Part shown: positions 6,801 through 14,679 of the stretch, piece by piece
Layout: the number at the start of each line of letters is the position of its first letter
How positions within the stretch are numbered: position 1 is the stretch's first letter
Source of the DNA: a virus
Length of the DNA: 31,758 bases
Virus record (IMG/VR): IMGVR_UViG_3300002134_000200
Coordinates: 1-31,758 of that record
Strand: one strand, 5' to 3'
Position numbers and translations under genes: made by a program
The notes under the pieces: model-generated
The model's database searches: none
Told to the model about the DNA's origin: nothing
Seen by the model: only the letters and a program-made list of their open reading frames with translations

Positions 6801-6962
6801 TGTAAGAAAAAGATTGTTATTCTCAATTTCAGCATCTTTTATACTATTAAAAAACTTCTTAACAATAAGTTGCCTTGGGTTGTTTTCAACAATCTTAACC
6901 CTATTTTCAAGGCTTTTAAGCTTTTTTACAAATTCTAAAAGTACAGAAAGTTTTTTGTTCAT
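3867..6962 (-). CDS. Large tail fibre / receptor-binding protein with collagen-like segments (1031 aa)
   Basis: The N-terminus (about 1-30) is a probable coiled coil. Two collagen-like Gly-X-Y stretches follow at residues 72-91 and 124-139, both carrying GKPGDPGLDG. A glycine run sits at about 177-181, then a long beta-rich, Thr/Ser/Asn/Gly-rich region with recurring GNVGIG-NPTAGK-type blocks, typical of trimeric phage fibres. It has the size and composition of a trimeric adhesin. No catalytic motif or intramolecular chaperone domain is obvious at the C-terminus. The start overlaps the upstream gene's stop by one base. It probably determines host range. Confidence 0.85.
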   Translation of the reverse strand: MNKKLSVLLEFVKKLKSLENRVKIVENNPRQLIVKKFFNSIKDAEIENNNLFLTMFDGKIVNAGKVKEDPIPGKKGEPGKKGKPGDPGLDGLSIELTRSNDVVFWKKENSEVLNPLFSIDEIKGKPGKKGKPGDPGLDGCSIKDIITTNNGEIIIHLSDGREISVGRINLNNNRWMGGGGGLRSQVNATPPIVYDPNSGNFSLNPLTVADFDSPDVSQWNNDAGYITSGDLSGYVPYIGATQNVNLGTRNLFTTGIISGKWQGDPIAIDYGGTGETTANAALNALLPDQALNNGKFLSTDGTNTSWVSDVSFTGGNGINITGSTISADINTTNLEFSESKIKVKDNVVLSTARFTSLVGGDGKFLTTDFDGNLLLSDFSSQAVTSVTGTAGQVLVNGVSGSAQQGAVTLTLPQDITFDSVTVANLAGYFIKKSNGINAQVLLLDSTNPDNLYIGSSDITGDTYFQNGNGIVNHGALLAGGNWVFGAVISGGGKINSLATTEQIRASFDAITYASITVNSSGNLTLAPTGTSTTITSDLTITRSSTGSVGGRIQNTNSTSGANARLIINTAVGGGDPFIYFNTAASADFSLGIDKSDSNIFKISNSSGLGTNDLVALTTSGNLGLGTNPLARTYLSAGTHNFSMASTTGDRCTQVLDSADQRLTLGAYWQSGVGQYAYIQASNNAETSFTDLLLNPGGGNVGIGGNPTAGKVHIQANGGYTLALEDTTAPQLTFYQGNGAVDNKRWKILAANENLYMTAINDGDTVGTTWLEVQRTGTTIDEIVFANGNVGIGVNPTAGKALHIYRNLIGETNLLLEGAAANAFSVTQLQLKNDTANLFNITMYSSVYITVADRNAVVINNGAGELRLGGSGGTAINIETNNNVTVSGGANQVLQIAGTAAAFLRMRDNSASTNNKICDIISDEGNYIFRQINDDGSAKREPLIITNSGWAVFGGGSASGQLTSNQNSASGGIPALYLSQADTSRELIEFNATIGTGNAIEAVGAKTLTVTHFIRVNIGTVGFRYLPVGTIA
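6545..6733. repeat. Duplicated 45-base collagen-coding segment inside the fibre gene
   Basis: Bases 6545-6589 and 6689-6733 are identical over 45 positions and encode the two Gly-X-Y stretches of the fibre (KKGKPGDPGLDG). The offset of 144 bases keeps the reading frame. Identity at third codon positions points to recent duplication or gene conversion. Confidence 0.9.
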
Positions 6963-7312
6963 TAAGCTATATTAGAAAATATTAAATTAGCACCAAACGT
7001 TTCACTGGCACTTGATACTATTTTTATAAATGGAAGCAGCCCACGCATTAAATCAGACGGCAAAGCAAAAACACCCAAAGACGTTGTATCAACAGTTAGC
7101 GTTATAGCTGTGCCAGCAGTAAGCCCATATATGCCTAATGGTGTTTTATATGTTGTAAATGTTCCACCGCTTCTAAGTGAGGTTGTTATCGTTAAGCTTG
7201 CGCTTGTAATTTCCGGTATATCTATCCCGCTTAATGTAAATCCATTGGGTACTTGTACCTCTTCTGAAACTCCGGAAGTAATCGTAACTGCCTTAAATAT
7301 TTGTCCTGTCAT
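6962..7312 (-). CDS. Beta-rich virion-associated protein (116 aa)
   Basis: This is a Thr/Ser/Gly-rich protein (MTGQIFKAVTITSGVSEEV...) of the type found among phage head or tail decoration proteins, with no membrane segment or catalytic motif. It lies between the collar-domain protein cluster and the large fibre gene and overlaps the fibre start by one base. It is probably a structural accessory of the fibre. No family recognised. Confidence 0.6.
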   Translation of the reverse strand: MTGQIFKAVTITSGVSEEVQVPNGFTLSGIDIPEITSASLTITTSLRSGGTFTTYKTPLGIYGLTAGTAITLTVDTTSLGVFALPSDLMRGLLPFIKIVSSASETFGANLIFSNIA

Positions 7313-7315
7313 TTT

Positions 7316-7555
7316 TTAGTCTCCTAAATTATTTATTGCTATGATTAAGTCCTGGTAAGGAGTTAAATCTTTAACATTAATATGATGTTTTTTATCGTTA
7401 ATAAGCTGTAATATTCCATCACCTTGATATTCAAAATATTTCCCTTCCGTTATTGGAAAGTCAGGATTTTGATTAATAAAATGTTCATAATCCCCTATAT
7501 ATACGCCATTTTGATAAATAGTATTATCAGGATGATATTTAAATTTGTAAGTCAT
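7316..7555 (-). CDS. Hypothetical protein in tail cluster (79 aa)
   Basis: The frame is open from 7582, but ATG at 7553-7555 is preceded by AGGAAAAATT and is the better start (MTYKFKYHPDNTIYQNG...). The product is Tyr/Asp/Asn-rich, contains PITEGKYFEYQ, and has no membrane segment. It lies between the collar-domain tail protein and a beta-rich structural protein, so a virion or fibre-assembly role is plausible. No family recognised. Confidence 0.6.
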   Translation of the reverse strand: MTYKFKYHPDNTIYQNGVYIGDYEHFINQNPDFPITEGKYFEYQGDGILQLINDKKHHINVKDLTPYQDLIIAINNLGD

Positions 7556-7563
7556 AATTTTTC

Positions 7564-8730
7564 CTATATCGAAATATACCAATAAACGCCAAATACTTTA
7601 TGTAAAACGCTGGTTGCTGATCCAGTATAAGTAAGCCCTGGTACGGAATGCGTATGTGATCCACCCCCTCCTGTTGATGTGGCTGCGGCAGAAATAACCG
7701 TGGTTGTTACTTTTGCAGCACCGCCAACTTTTGTTGTGCCTCCATCTCCTCCAGTCTGGATTGAAACGTCATGCGTATGTGCTGGCATTTGACTAGTAGA
7801 AAGAGTGGTTGCGCCAGTTGTGCTAGATGAGTTTGTGCCCGCAGAAGCCACTGTTGTCGCTCCTGCGGTTGCTCCCGCTTCCGTGATTGAACCACTAGCT
7901 GAAACACCAAAAGGAGAATAATCCCTTCGATCTGGAATCGTTATAGTTTTGTTAGCTGCAAAGTCGGCTGCCGCCGTGCTACCTCTCCCACTTGACACCG
8001 GTGATACTGAATCACTAGTATTATTCCATAAATAAGTAAATAATGTTTCATATTCTAATCCATTAAATGTACCACCAGAAGTCTTAGCTATAGTATCACC
8101 ATTCATTAATAAATAACCAGTAGGGGCACTGCTTTGAAAACCCATTTGAATAAAAGTTGGCGGTGAACTCGCTAATGTCGTAGGGTTTAAAACTTGAAAA
8201 TTAGTGCCATCATAAACAATTTGATAAACAACAGATGTAAGTAAATTACCAGAAGATAAAGGAGAATCTGGCGGATATACTAAACTTTTTACTCCTAAAT
8301 TCGATATATTAATTGTAGATGGTCCAGTATTTGCAATATTAAATATAACATTATATGTATCTCCCGCGCTGTAACTTAATATTGAAGGGCTAGGACTTAA
8401 TGTATAAGTGTTTACAGTTCCTGTTGTTTCATAAAAATTGTTACTTGCAGCAAAAGAAGAAACATTATCTACTGGATAACCAGACAATTGAACATCATCC
8501 GCATCTGTGACGTTAATTTTGTAATTTCCATCTAACCAGATATCCGCTTCACCAACTGAATTTAATATAACCGGATTAGTATTTTGCGCGCCGGCAGTAT
8601 CATATGTTTGATATGAGACTTTGTTACTTAAAGTTCCAGCCTCATAAGTATAAACCTTTCCACTAGCTAATGGTGTTCCATCTGTATTCCAGAATTTAGC
8701 CCTTGGTGGTATTAAAAGTGATGCTGTCAT
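7564..8730 (-). CDS. Tail protein with phage tail-collar domain (388 aa)
   Basis: The N-terminal 90 residues (IPPRAKFWNTDGTPLASGKVYTYE...) resemble a domain common at the start of podovirus tail proteins. About residues 195-270 look like the phage tail collar domain (FQSSAPTGYLLMNGDTIAKT ... ITIPDRRDYSPFG). A PAHTHDV motif and Gly/Ser/Thr-rich stretches follow, then a C-terminal SHTHSVPGL. Histidine-rich PxHxH motifs are usual in collar-type fibres. It starts by a four-base overlap with the ejection gene upstream. Role: short tail fibre or tail tip. Confidence 0.85.
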   Translation of the reverse strand: MTASLLIPPRAKFWNTDGTPLASGKVYTYEAGTLSNKVSYQTYDTAGAQNTNPVILNSVGEADIWLDGNYKINVTDADDVQLSGYPVDNVSSFAASNNFYETTGTVNTYTLSPSPSILSYSAGDTYNVIFNIANTGPSTINISNLGVKSLVYPPDSPLSSGNLLTSVVYQIVYDGTNFQVLNPTTLASSPPTFIQMGFQSSAPTGYLLMNGDTIAKTSGGTFNGLEYETLFTYLWNNTSDSVSPVSSGRGSTAAADFAANKTITIPDRRDYSPFGVSASGSITEAGATAGATTVASAGTNSSSTTGATTLSTSQMPAHTHDVSIQTGGDGGTTKVGGAAKVTTTVISAAATSTGGGGSHTHSVPGLTYTGSATSVLHKVFGVYWYISI

Positions 8731-10352
8731 TTTTTACCCTTGTTTTTAATTGCAATACGTAGTGCTTGCGCAAAAGCAGTATCGTTCCCTTTTTTACCTA
8801 CGATTTGCGCTAACTCTTTAATGTTTTCATCTGCTAATTCCACCAATACCTCTATTGGAACTTCGCTTTGTTCTGCTATCTTTACCATCTGCGCTTCTCT
8901 TGATGAAAGTTTTTCAATTTCCTTGGCTCTCTTCTGGCTTTCCTGGAATACAGCTTTTTTTGCTTTTTCGCCTTGGTACGCTAAAACCCTGGCCGCGCCT
9001 TTCCGTGCTGCACTACCCCCTATGGCAGTAGCTGCTACATTAGCCATGCCCCCACCAGAGCCACCAACTATTAAAGGAAGTAATCGACTACCCATCATTT
9101 TAAGGGCGTCCACCCCTAAACTTTGTGATGCCATTTTTTCTAGATATTTCTGCGCCTCAGGGCTAAATGATTTAAATCTAGAGCTTTCAATAAGGTTTCT
9201 TGCTCCCGACTGAATTGCAGTTGCTTCTTGCGGCATGCGTTTTGCGTGGTCAAAGATATTTTGAATATCTTCTAACTGTTTAGATGTAAAAAACTCTGAT
9301 TTAGCGTTATTCCAGGCGGTCAATCCTTTTTGTGGTTCTGATTCTTTTATGGCATTTCTAAAGCGTGACTGTATTTCCAGAATATCCCTTGTATCGTTAG
9401 TTGCTACATTATCCTTCCATGAATCCTGAGCTTTCCGTGTTAACGCTTTGTCGATTTCATCAATAGTTTTCATGTCTAAAGGTTTATCAGCGTATTTACT
9501 AAATATCTGATTAAGCTTACTCCCGGCACTTTCCCCTATAAGGTCCGAGGCTATATCTGACTGAGGATTAACATTTTTAATATTATCGGCAAAAGATTGC
9601 ATAAAATCCTCTGGTAGTAGTGCGCCCTCTTCTTCGGCTAGCTTATATGAATTAGTTGCCTTAGTTTTCATTTCTTGAACTGAAGGAATTGTAATTTTTT
9701 CTTTTCCTATTATATCCCTTGCAATTTCCCCCACGCCCTGACCAGTTTTCTTTACTACTTGATAAGGAGCTTGCATGGCAAAACTTGCTACTTTTGGCGC
9801 TGATTTTACTGAGCCTTTTAAAATAGTACCCGTACCACCTGGGATTAAGAAGGCGGATGCATCTCCTAAACCTTCTACATCTCTGGCAAAATTAGGATAA
9901 GCGATTTTAAAAGCTTGACTGTTGCGTTGCATATCAGATTTCAAACCAGATAAAGCCGTTCCTGCGTTAGTTTTTCCTAAAACATCTAACCCTAATGCCT
10001 GCCTGTCTTTGAAGCCTTGGGTTGTGAATTTATCATAAGCAATGTTTGACAAAGATTTTATACCTTCACCCAATACATCATTAGCAGCGCCCATTATATT
10101 TGTTCCAGTTTGCCACGCCCCACGAAAAGGGTTTTGTTGGTTTTCATTTGGCTGAGTTGCTGTTGCAGCATTAATTTCTTTTTGTCTGGCAATGCGATTA
10201 GATAAATCTTGTGAAACATTATCAATAAACCCCGAAGGTTTTTCATTAGGTAAATCATCGAAGTTTATATCTATATACCGTTGTCTTGCCCCCTGTTTTA
10301 TAAGAGGGTGATTAGGATCATCCGGTAAATCATCAAAAGTTATTTCCTTCAT
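8727..10352 (-). CDS. Probable DNA ejection / internal virion protein, P22 gp16-like position (541 aa)
   Basis: The N-terminus carries two copies of a FDDLP motif (ITFDDLPDDPNHP and INFDDLPNEKP), a feature of many phage internal virion proteins. The centre is Gly/Ala-rich, with a hydrophobic LLPLIVGGSGGGMANVAATA stretch at about 425-450. Long charged helices follow (KAVFQESQKRAKEIEKLSSREAQ). It is third in a row of three ejection-type genes upstream of the tail proteins, as in P22-like phages (gp7-gp20-gp16). Direct homology to gp16 is not shown. It overlaps both neighbours by four bases. Confidence 0.7.
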   Translation of the reverse strand: MKEITFDDLPDDPNHPLIKQGARQRYIDINFDDLPNEKPSGFIDNVSQDLSNRIARQKEINAATATQPNENQQNPFRGAWQTGTNIMGAANDVLGEGIKSLSNIAYDKFTTQGFKDRQALGLDVLGKTNAGTALSGLKSDMQRNSQAFKIAYPNFARDVEGLGDASAFLIPGGTGTILKGSVKSAPKVASFAMQAPYQVVKKTGQGVGEIARDIIGKEKITIPSVQEMKTKATNSYKLAEEEGALLPEDFMQSFADNIKNVNPQSDIASDLIGESAGSKLNQIFSKYADKPLDMKTIDEIDKALTRKAQDSWKDNVATNDTRDILEIQSRFRNAIKESEPQKGLTAWNNAKSEFFTSKQLEDIQNIFDHAKRMPQEATAIQSGARNLIESSRFKSFSPEAQKYLEKMASQSLGVDALKMMGSRLLPLIVGGSGGGMANVAATAIGGSAARKGAARVLAYQGEKAKKAVFQESQKRAKEIEKLSSREAQMVKIAEQSEVPIEVLVELADENIKELAQIVGKKGNDTAFAQALRIAIKNKGKK

Positions 10353-11605
10353 TGATTTAACCCTCTGGGGTCTAAACCATTTTCAAGAAGTCTTTTTTCT
10401 ACTGCGGCGCGGCTTTTCCCTGCCGCTATTGCTGCCCTTGCTTTTTCATAAGGGTCTACAGGCTCTAAGGTACTTCTAAACGCTCCTTGAGGAGATAAAT
10501 TACCTTCTATATATGGCGCTAGCTCTTGTGCGGAAGTTGCCTCCATCATATCTCTAGGTGAAGGTAAGTTTATATCTTCAATTCCCCCAAATCGTTTATA
10601 ATCCTGCTCATATGCAGTTCTTACATTTTGAAGTGAGCGAATCCTTTTCCTTCTAAAATCCTCAAGGTTTTTTAGAAATTGTTCTTCCCCTTGTGAGCTT
10701 AAAAGATTTTGGGCGGATGCTTGAAGTAATGCCAACTCTACTTCTGTGACTTGACCCAGGGCCCCTCCTGTTGGAGAATTATCACGCATCTCTTGTAATG
10801 CGTCAAAGCCGGCATTTGCTAGTAGTGTATCAACGTTCGCTTTTAATCTAAAAGCTGGTGTATTAGGAATTGCTCCAGTTAATGCGCCTGTAAAACCTGT
10901 AGAACTCCAGGCATTCCTAGCTAAATCTGCTATTTCTTGAACTTTAGGTTGTATAAATTCTTCTGTAAGCTCTTTTGACTGTAAAGATCTCTGTATCTGT
11001 GGCAAGGATTGTTTCCCTTTTTCTAGATATTCCGCTTTTAAACCTGCTTGTTTGGTCTTAGCTTCTATCTTAGGGTTCATTTGAAGATCAACGTTTTTTT
11101 CCTTCTGCCTTTCAGCAGCTTTTGTACTAGACACAGCCTCATTATAACCTGGTTTTATAGTTGGATTCCCAAAATCATCAATTACAATACCCTTACCTGC
11201 GTTAGCTTTTCCAAAATAAGCATCCTTTAAATCTGGCTCATTCTGTAATCTATTCATAAATACTCCAGTACTACCCCCGGCATTCATTTGGTTGATCTGA
11301 GCTTTTTTATATTCCCTATCTAATTTAAACGTAGAAAGAGTGTTGGATGTTATGGCCTGCATTTCATTAACCCAATCTGGGTCATATTGTTGTGGTACTT
11401 TTCCAGACTTTATATCATCTGGTGCTATTATGCCTGAATTAACGCCGATTTGGATTCTTTTAGAATAATTTTCCGGGCTTACGCCATTTAAAAGCTCAGA
11501 AGCCGCAGCAAGTTTTTTTTCAGCAAGCGCAAATTGGCTCCCTTGGTTGGTTAAGTCGTTTTGAACTATCTTTTGCCCTTGTTGATATGCGTCCCATTTA
11601 GCCAT
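10349..11605 (-). CDS. Probable DNA ejection / internal virion protein (418 aa)
   Basis: A long, mostly helical, Gln/Ala/Lys-rich soluble protein (MAKWDAYQQGQKIVQNDLTNQ...) without a signal peptide. The middle of the three-gene ejection cluster is where P22-like phages encode gp20. The C-terminal part contains GNLSPQGAFRSTLEPVDPYEKARAAIAAGK, a typical linker-like end. The role is inferred from position and composition, not from a diagnostic motif. Confidence 0.65.
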   Translation of the reverse strand: MAKWDAYQQGQKIVQNDLTNQGSQFALAEKKLAAASELLNGVSPENYSKRIQIGVNSGIIAPDDIKSGKVPQQYDPDWVNEMQAITSNTLSTFKLDREYKKAQINQMNAGGSTGVFMNRLQNEPDLKDAYFGKANAGKGIVIDDFGNPTIKPGYNEAVSSTKAAERQKEKNVDLQMNPKIEAKTKQAGLKAEYLEKGKQSLPQIQRSLQSKELTEEFIQPKVQEIADLARNAWSSTGFTGALTGAIPNTPAFRLKANVDTLLANAGFDALQEMRDNSPTGGALGQVTEVELALLQASAQNLLSSQGEEQFLKNLEDFRRKRIRSLQNVRTAYEQDYKRFGGIEDINLPSPRDMMEATSAQELAPYIEGNLSPQGAFRSTLEPVDPYEKARAAIAAGKSRAAVEKRLLENGLDPRGLNQ

Positions 11606-11612
11606 TTTCTAC

Positions 11613-12440
11613 CTACATAAATAAAGTTGCGGATCCAGCAATCGGATTTCCTAGTCCCGCAGCATATCCAATAGCATTAGACACGCCTTGTAGGCCAGTC
11701 TGCCATTGCTGAGCTGCCCCTAGAGTTCCTTGTGCTTGTGCATTTCCTATATTAGTCAAGCCGGTTCCTACCGCTGCCGCTTTATTAGCCCCTAAATTTG
11801 CTATATTACTTGCTGTGCTAGTAGTTACGTTTGCAAGATTATTCCCGGCGTTGGTATTGATATTTGCCATTGAGCCCGCTGCATTCTGGCCGGAATTACT
11901 TACTCCCGCAAGCCGGTTATATAAATTGGCTTGATTAGTATTATATCTGTCAAAAGCATTTTGATATTCCTGAGACGCTGATCTTTGATTGTAATCTGTT
12001 AACCCCCTTAAGGCCGCGCCGCTAAAATATTGACCTTTGGCGCCTTGCATCCTTGCTAATGCCTTTTGTCCTTCTTCTAGCCGGAATTGATACCCTGGAT
12101 CTTCTTCATAATCCGCCATTGTAAATGGCCTTGAAAGGCTTCCATAATCCCCAACTGTACCACCTGATTGATCTGAGCCACCGATTCCTAAATTATATCC
12201 TAGTTGGTTATTTGCGGCCGTTCCAGTTGTAAGAAACGGATTAAAATAACCCAAAGAAGTATCTCTTGAGGTGGTAAGATCTCCACGTGCTGTTGTGGCA
12301 GCATTATTAAGATTTTTCTCTGATTCCTCAAATTGCCGCCTCTGCTCCGCTATTGCTGCTTGCTGAGCGGCCACCATTTGTTTACTAGCTTTTTTTGAAG
12401 CTTTTCCTCCGATAATAGAACTTGCTACGGAAGTTGCCAT
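11613..12440 (-). CDS. DNA transfer protein, P22 gp7-like (275 aa)
   Basis: The frame opens at 12485, but ATG 12438-12440 has AAGAGG seven bases upstream and gives the characteristic N-terminus MATSVASSIIGGKASKKASK, so I use it. A helical segment rich in Ala/Gln/Arg follows (AAQQAAIAEQRRQFEESEKN), then DYEEDPGYQFRLEEGQKAL and an Asn/Ala/Gly-rich repeat region. The block around DPGYQFRLEEG is widespread in podovirus DNA-transfer proteins. It begins the three-gene ejection module right after the GNAT gene. Confidence 0.8.
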   Translation of the reverse strand: MATSVASSIIGGKASKKASKQMVAAQQAAIAEQRRQFEESEKNLNNAATTARGDLTTSRDTSLGYFNPFLTTGTAANNQLGYNLGIGGSDQSGGTVGDYGSLSRPFTMADYEEDPGYQFRLEEGQKALARMQGAKGQYFSGAALRGLTDYNQRSASQEYQNAFDRYNTNQANLYNRLAGVSNSGQNAAGSMANINTNAGNNLANVTTSTASNIANLGANKAAAVGTGLTNIGNAQAQGTLGAAQQWQTGLQGVSNAIGYAAGLGNPIAGSATLFM

Positions 12441-12441
12441 T

Positions 12442-12888
12442 TTATAACCTCTTAATAAATGTTCTTTCTGATGGTGCATAACCAAGGCGAGAATAAAGTT
12501 GCTGCAACTCTGGCATTCCCTCTACTGAAAGCATAGTAAAAGGCACTATTCCCCTTGATTTTACTTCTTGTTCTAAAGCGGAAAGTAATTTTATCCCCAC
12601 CCCTTTTCTTTTTTCTGGTGTTACATACCAAAAAAATTCTTGTGCCATTTTCATTTTTAGATTGTACCATACCGGGTAAATAAGACCGCCAATCATACCA
12701 ATAGCTTTATTCTCTTTCGCTATAAATATTATAGTGTCCTCATCTTCTAGCATGCCTTCTAAGGCAGTAAATGCAGATTCATCATCCCATTTAATACCAA
12801 CTTTATCCCATTGAGCCTCATAAAAGAAAGCTCTTCCCATTTTAACTAAGTCTGATAAATCTGATTTTGTGGCTTTTAAAATATGCAC
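12442..12888 (-). CDS. GNAT-family N-acetyltransferase (148 aa)
   Basis: The acetyl-CoA binding motif A is visible at about 93-105 (KRKGVGIKLLSAL). The C-terminal motif B region reads LYSRLGYAPSERTF (131-144), and a central strand FFWYVTPEKR precedes motif A, so the fold is intact and of typical length. The start is GTG at 12886-12888, seven bases after AAAGAG in the loop of a leader hairpin. It heads the second late cassette, upstream of the ejection genes, with its own promoter. Similar GNAT genes occur within structural modules of other podoviruses; substrate unknown. It might modify a virion or host protein. Confidence 0.85.
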   Translation of the reverse strand: MHILKATKSDLSDLVKMGRAFFYEAQWDKVGIKWDDESAFTALEGMLEDEDTIIFIAKENKAIGMIGGLIYPVWYNLKMKMAQEFFWYVTPEKRKGVGIKLLSALEQEVKSRGIVPFTMLSVEGMPELQQLYSRLGYAPSERTFIKRL

Positions 12889-12939
12889 GGATAAACTCTT
12901 TTATTTTATCCGCGTGACCACTTCTGGATAGCGTAACGC
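12889..12939 (-). promoter_or_regulatory. Structured 5' leader element, copy 1 (before GNAT gene)
   Basis: On the minus strand the leader reads GCGTTACGC, 10 bases, GGTCACGC, then GATAAA and TTTATC flanking ATAAAAGAG, ending just before the start codon. GCGTTAC can pair with GTCACGC (one mismatch), and GATAAA pairs with TTTATC, placing the AAAGAG ribosome binding site in the loop. The same arrangement lies before the portal gene at 20631-20681. A translational or antitermination element, or a shared protein-binding site, is possible. Confidence 0.65.
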
Positions 12940-12968
12940 TCGGATATTGTTATATTCCAGATCAAATT

Positions 12969-12996
12969 ATTATACATTACCCCTAAATTTAGTCAA
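12969..12996 (-). promoter_or_regulatory. Sigma70-like promoter for the ejection/tail/lysis cassette
   Basis: On the minus strand TTGACT (12996-12991) and TATAAT (12974-12969) are separated by 16 bases. The -35 box overlaps the TGA stop of the preceding virion gene. Predicted transcription starts near 12962, giving a leader of about 75 bases that contains the structured element before the GNAT gene. Confidence 0.65.
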
Positions 12997-13241
12997 TTAA
13001 GTATTTTCCAATCTGTAGAGTTAGAAACACCTGTTGCCACGTATACTTTTCCTAAAACTGAATCTATAAACAAATCTCCTATTTTATCAGGCGTAGTTGT
13101 AGGTGCCGCGACTCCGGTAAAAATAGTAGGGGCTCGATATAACAACCTGTACACAGCATTAAACCAATTTAACCAAATTGGCTGAATTATACCTCTTACA
13201 TCAGTTAATGTGCTGATTGGAATATTAATTAGTCTAGGCAA
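12993..13241 (-). CDS. Small tail-associated protein (82 aa)
   Basis: The product (MPRLINIPISTLTDVRGIIQ...) ends with APTTTPDKIGDLFIDSVLGKVYVATGVSNSTDWKIL. The motif DKIGDLFID followed by KVYVATG and DWKIL is one I have seen at the C-termini of phage tail and fibre proteins. It is the last gene of the capsid/portal cassette, overlaps the upstream gp10-like gene by eight bases, and its stop codon is part of the next promoter. Probable virion protein. Confidence 0.6.
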   Translation of the reverse strand: MPRLINIPISTLTDVRGIIQPIWLNWFNAVYRLLYRAPTIFTGVAAPTTTPDKIGDLFIDSVLGKVYVATGVSNSTDWKILN

Positions 13242-14679
13242 GTCCCTTCTCCACTTTAATGTGCGCGGCGATCATGTAAACCGGAATATCGGCCATAATT
13301 GTTACTCTAAATACTCTTTGTCTTGAGCGGCCAAGCCTTCTAAAGATCACTCTAGCTATATAATCGCCTAAAGCACCTATACTAGTATATATTTCATTTG
13401 ACCAACTATGACCGCCATCATCTGACCAATCCAGAATGGCCTGCGGATTAACGTTTTCGTTGCTTCCTGTATTAGTGCCAACTCCGGTTTGCATATCGAT
13501 CTGGAAAAATGAAAAATATAAATATTCTAAGTCGTCATAAAAATAAGGCATTGTTCGCTGCCTGCGAATCAAATTACCATTGTCTTGGGTATAATTTAGC
13601 GATTGCTCATATATAACCCCAGTTTCTCTATCAGAAACGAGGTGCTTTCCAAAAGCAAAAACGTGAAATAATGCGCGATCAGCCTGATATGCTCCTACGT
13701 TCACGTTCCAAAATCCTCTTTCGTGCCACTGATCTATTGTAATGTCATACACTAACGTGGTAGGAGCGCCTGATATATTTAAAACATAGAAGTAATGACC
13801 ATCTTCTTGATAAGAATAAGAACTAGTATTAGATGTATCATACCTTGACAAATAAGCCTCTATTGCCTCGGTTGAGATTCTCCGGGGCTGATACCCATCC
13901 GCCATCCAAACAATATTAGCCCCCGACTTATCCGAGCCTACCCAAAATATTGTATTTGCGCTTTGTTGGACAGAAAATGGAGCAGTACAGCCATATTCTA
14001 AAAACACTCCTTGGACTACTTCTAAAGGAAATGGGCTTGCTCCTGTATCTACTAAAAATTCTACTGTATTCGATCCTATTAACGCAACTTGCTGATGAAC
14101 ATTAACAACTGCAACAAGATTATCAGGTGACCCTTCTGCATTCGCAAAATCTAAGGCGTCCCAAGTTAAACCATCATATATATTTGATATAAAATAAATC
14201 CCACTATCGGGTTCATTACAAAGGAAATACCCCCCAATAAAACAAACAGTGACCGCGCCAAGGAAACCAACTCCTGCGCCGCTTGTATCAATTTGTGTAA
14301 ATGTGCCAGAGCTTAAATCTAATATCCAGCCATCAGGACTACCGTCAACAATAATCAATTCAAGCCCATTATCGGACATTGATACATTACCAGTATATGT
14401 GGAAATTTGCCCCCTTGGAGTATACTCACTATCTTCTAATACCTCATATAACATGTCATATGCAACAGCAAAAGCTCTGCCAGCCGAGGTAATATAAAAA
14501 CCCCTTATAGGTTGAAGTGGAAGCGTTAAATATTCCGTTTTCCCAGGTGTAGGGCACATAATAAATTGACTTTTACTAGTTCCTGTTTTTGATTTGGCAG
14601 GATAGCAATTTATTGCTCTTTGCGAATCGAAGTTTACCGACCTATAAACATAAGATGGACCAACAAAAGGGATTTTCAT
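13234..14679 (-). CDS. Packaged DNA stabilisation protein, P22 gp10-like (481 aa)
   Basis: The length (P22 gp10 is about 470 residues), the N-terminus with a FVGPSYVYRSVNFDSQRAINCYP block, and the WFWVG/YQEDGHYFYVL-type beta blades all fit the gp10 tail hub protein that seals the portal vertex after packaging. Neighbours agree, with the gp4-like gene immediately upstream (stop and start adjoining). The protein is expected to bind gp4 and the tail needle in the mature particle. No signal peptide, as expected for a virion protein. Confidence 0.85.
   Translation of the reverse strand: MKIPFVGPSYVYRSVNFDSQRAINCYPAKSKTGTSKSQFIMCPTPGKTEYLTLPLQPIRGFYITSAGRAFAVAYDMLYEVLEDSEYTPRGQISTYTGNVSMSDNGLELIIVDGSPDGWILDLSSGTFTQIDTSGAGVGFLGAVTVCFIGGYFLCNEPDSGIYFISNIYDGLTWDALDFANAEGSPDNLVAVVNVHQQVALIGSNTVEFLVDTGASPFPLEVVQGVFLEYGCTAPFSVQQSANTIFWVGSDKSGANIVWMADGYQPRRISTEAIEAYLSRYDTSNTSSYSYQEDGHYFYVLNISGAPTTLVYDITIDQWHERGFWNVNVGAYQADRALFHVFAFGKHLVSDRETGVIYEQSLNYTQDNGNLIRRQRTMPYFYDDLEYLYFSFFQIDMQTGVGTNTGSNENVNPQAILDWSDDGGHSWSNEIYTSIGALGDYIARVIFRRLGRSRQRVFRVTIMADIPVYMIAAHIKVEKGLA

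Noticed and set aside
6520-6975. Plus-strand ORF of 151 codons opposite the tail fibre
   Set aside because: Its Pro/Gly/Phe-rich sequence is the antisense of the collagen-coding region, and it has no start context.
8740-9213. Plus-strand ORF of 157 codons opposite the ejection gene
   Set aside because: It is antisense to a gene well supported by position and frame, with composition typical of an antisense shadow.
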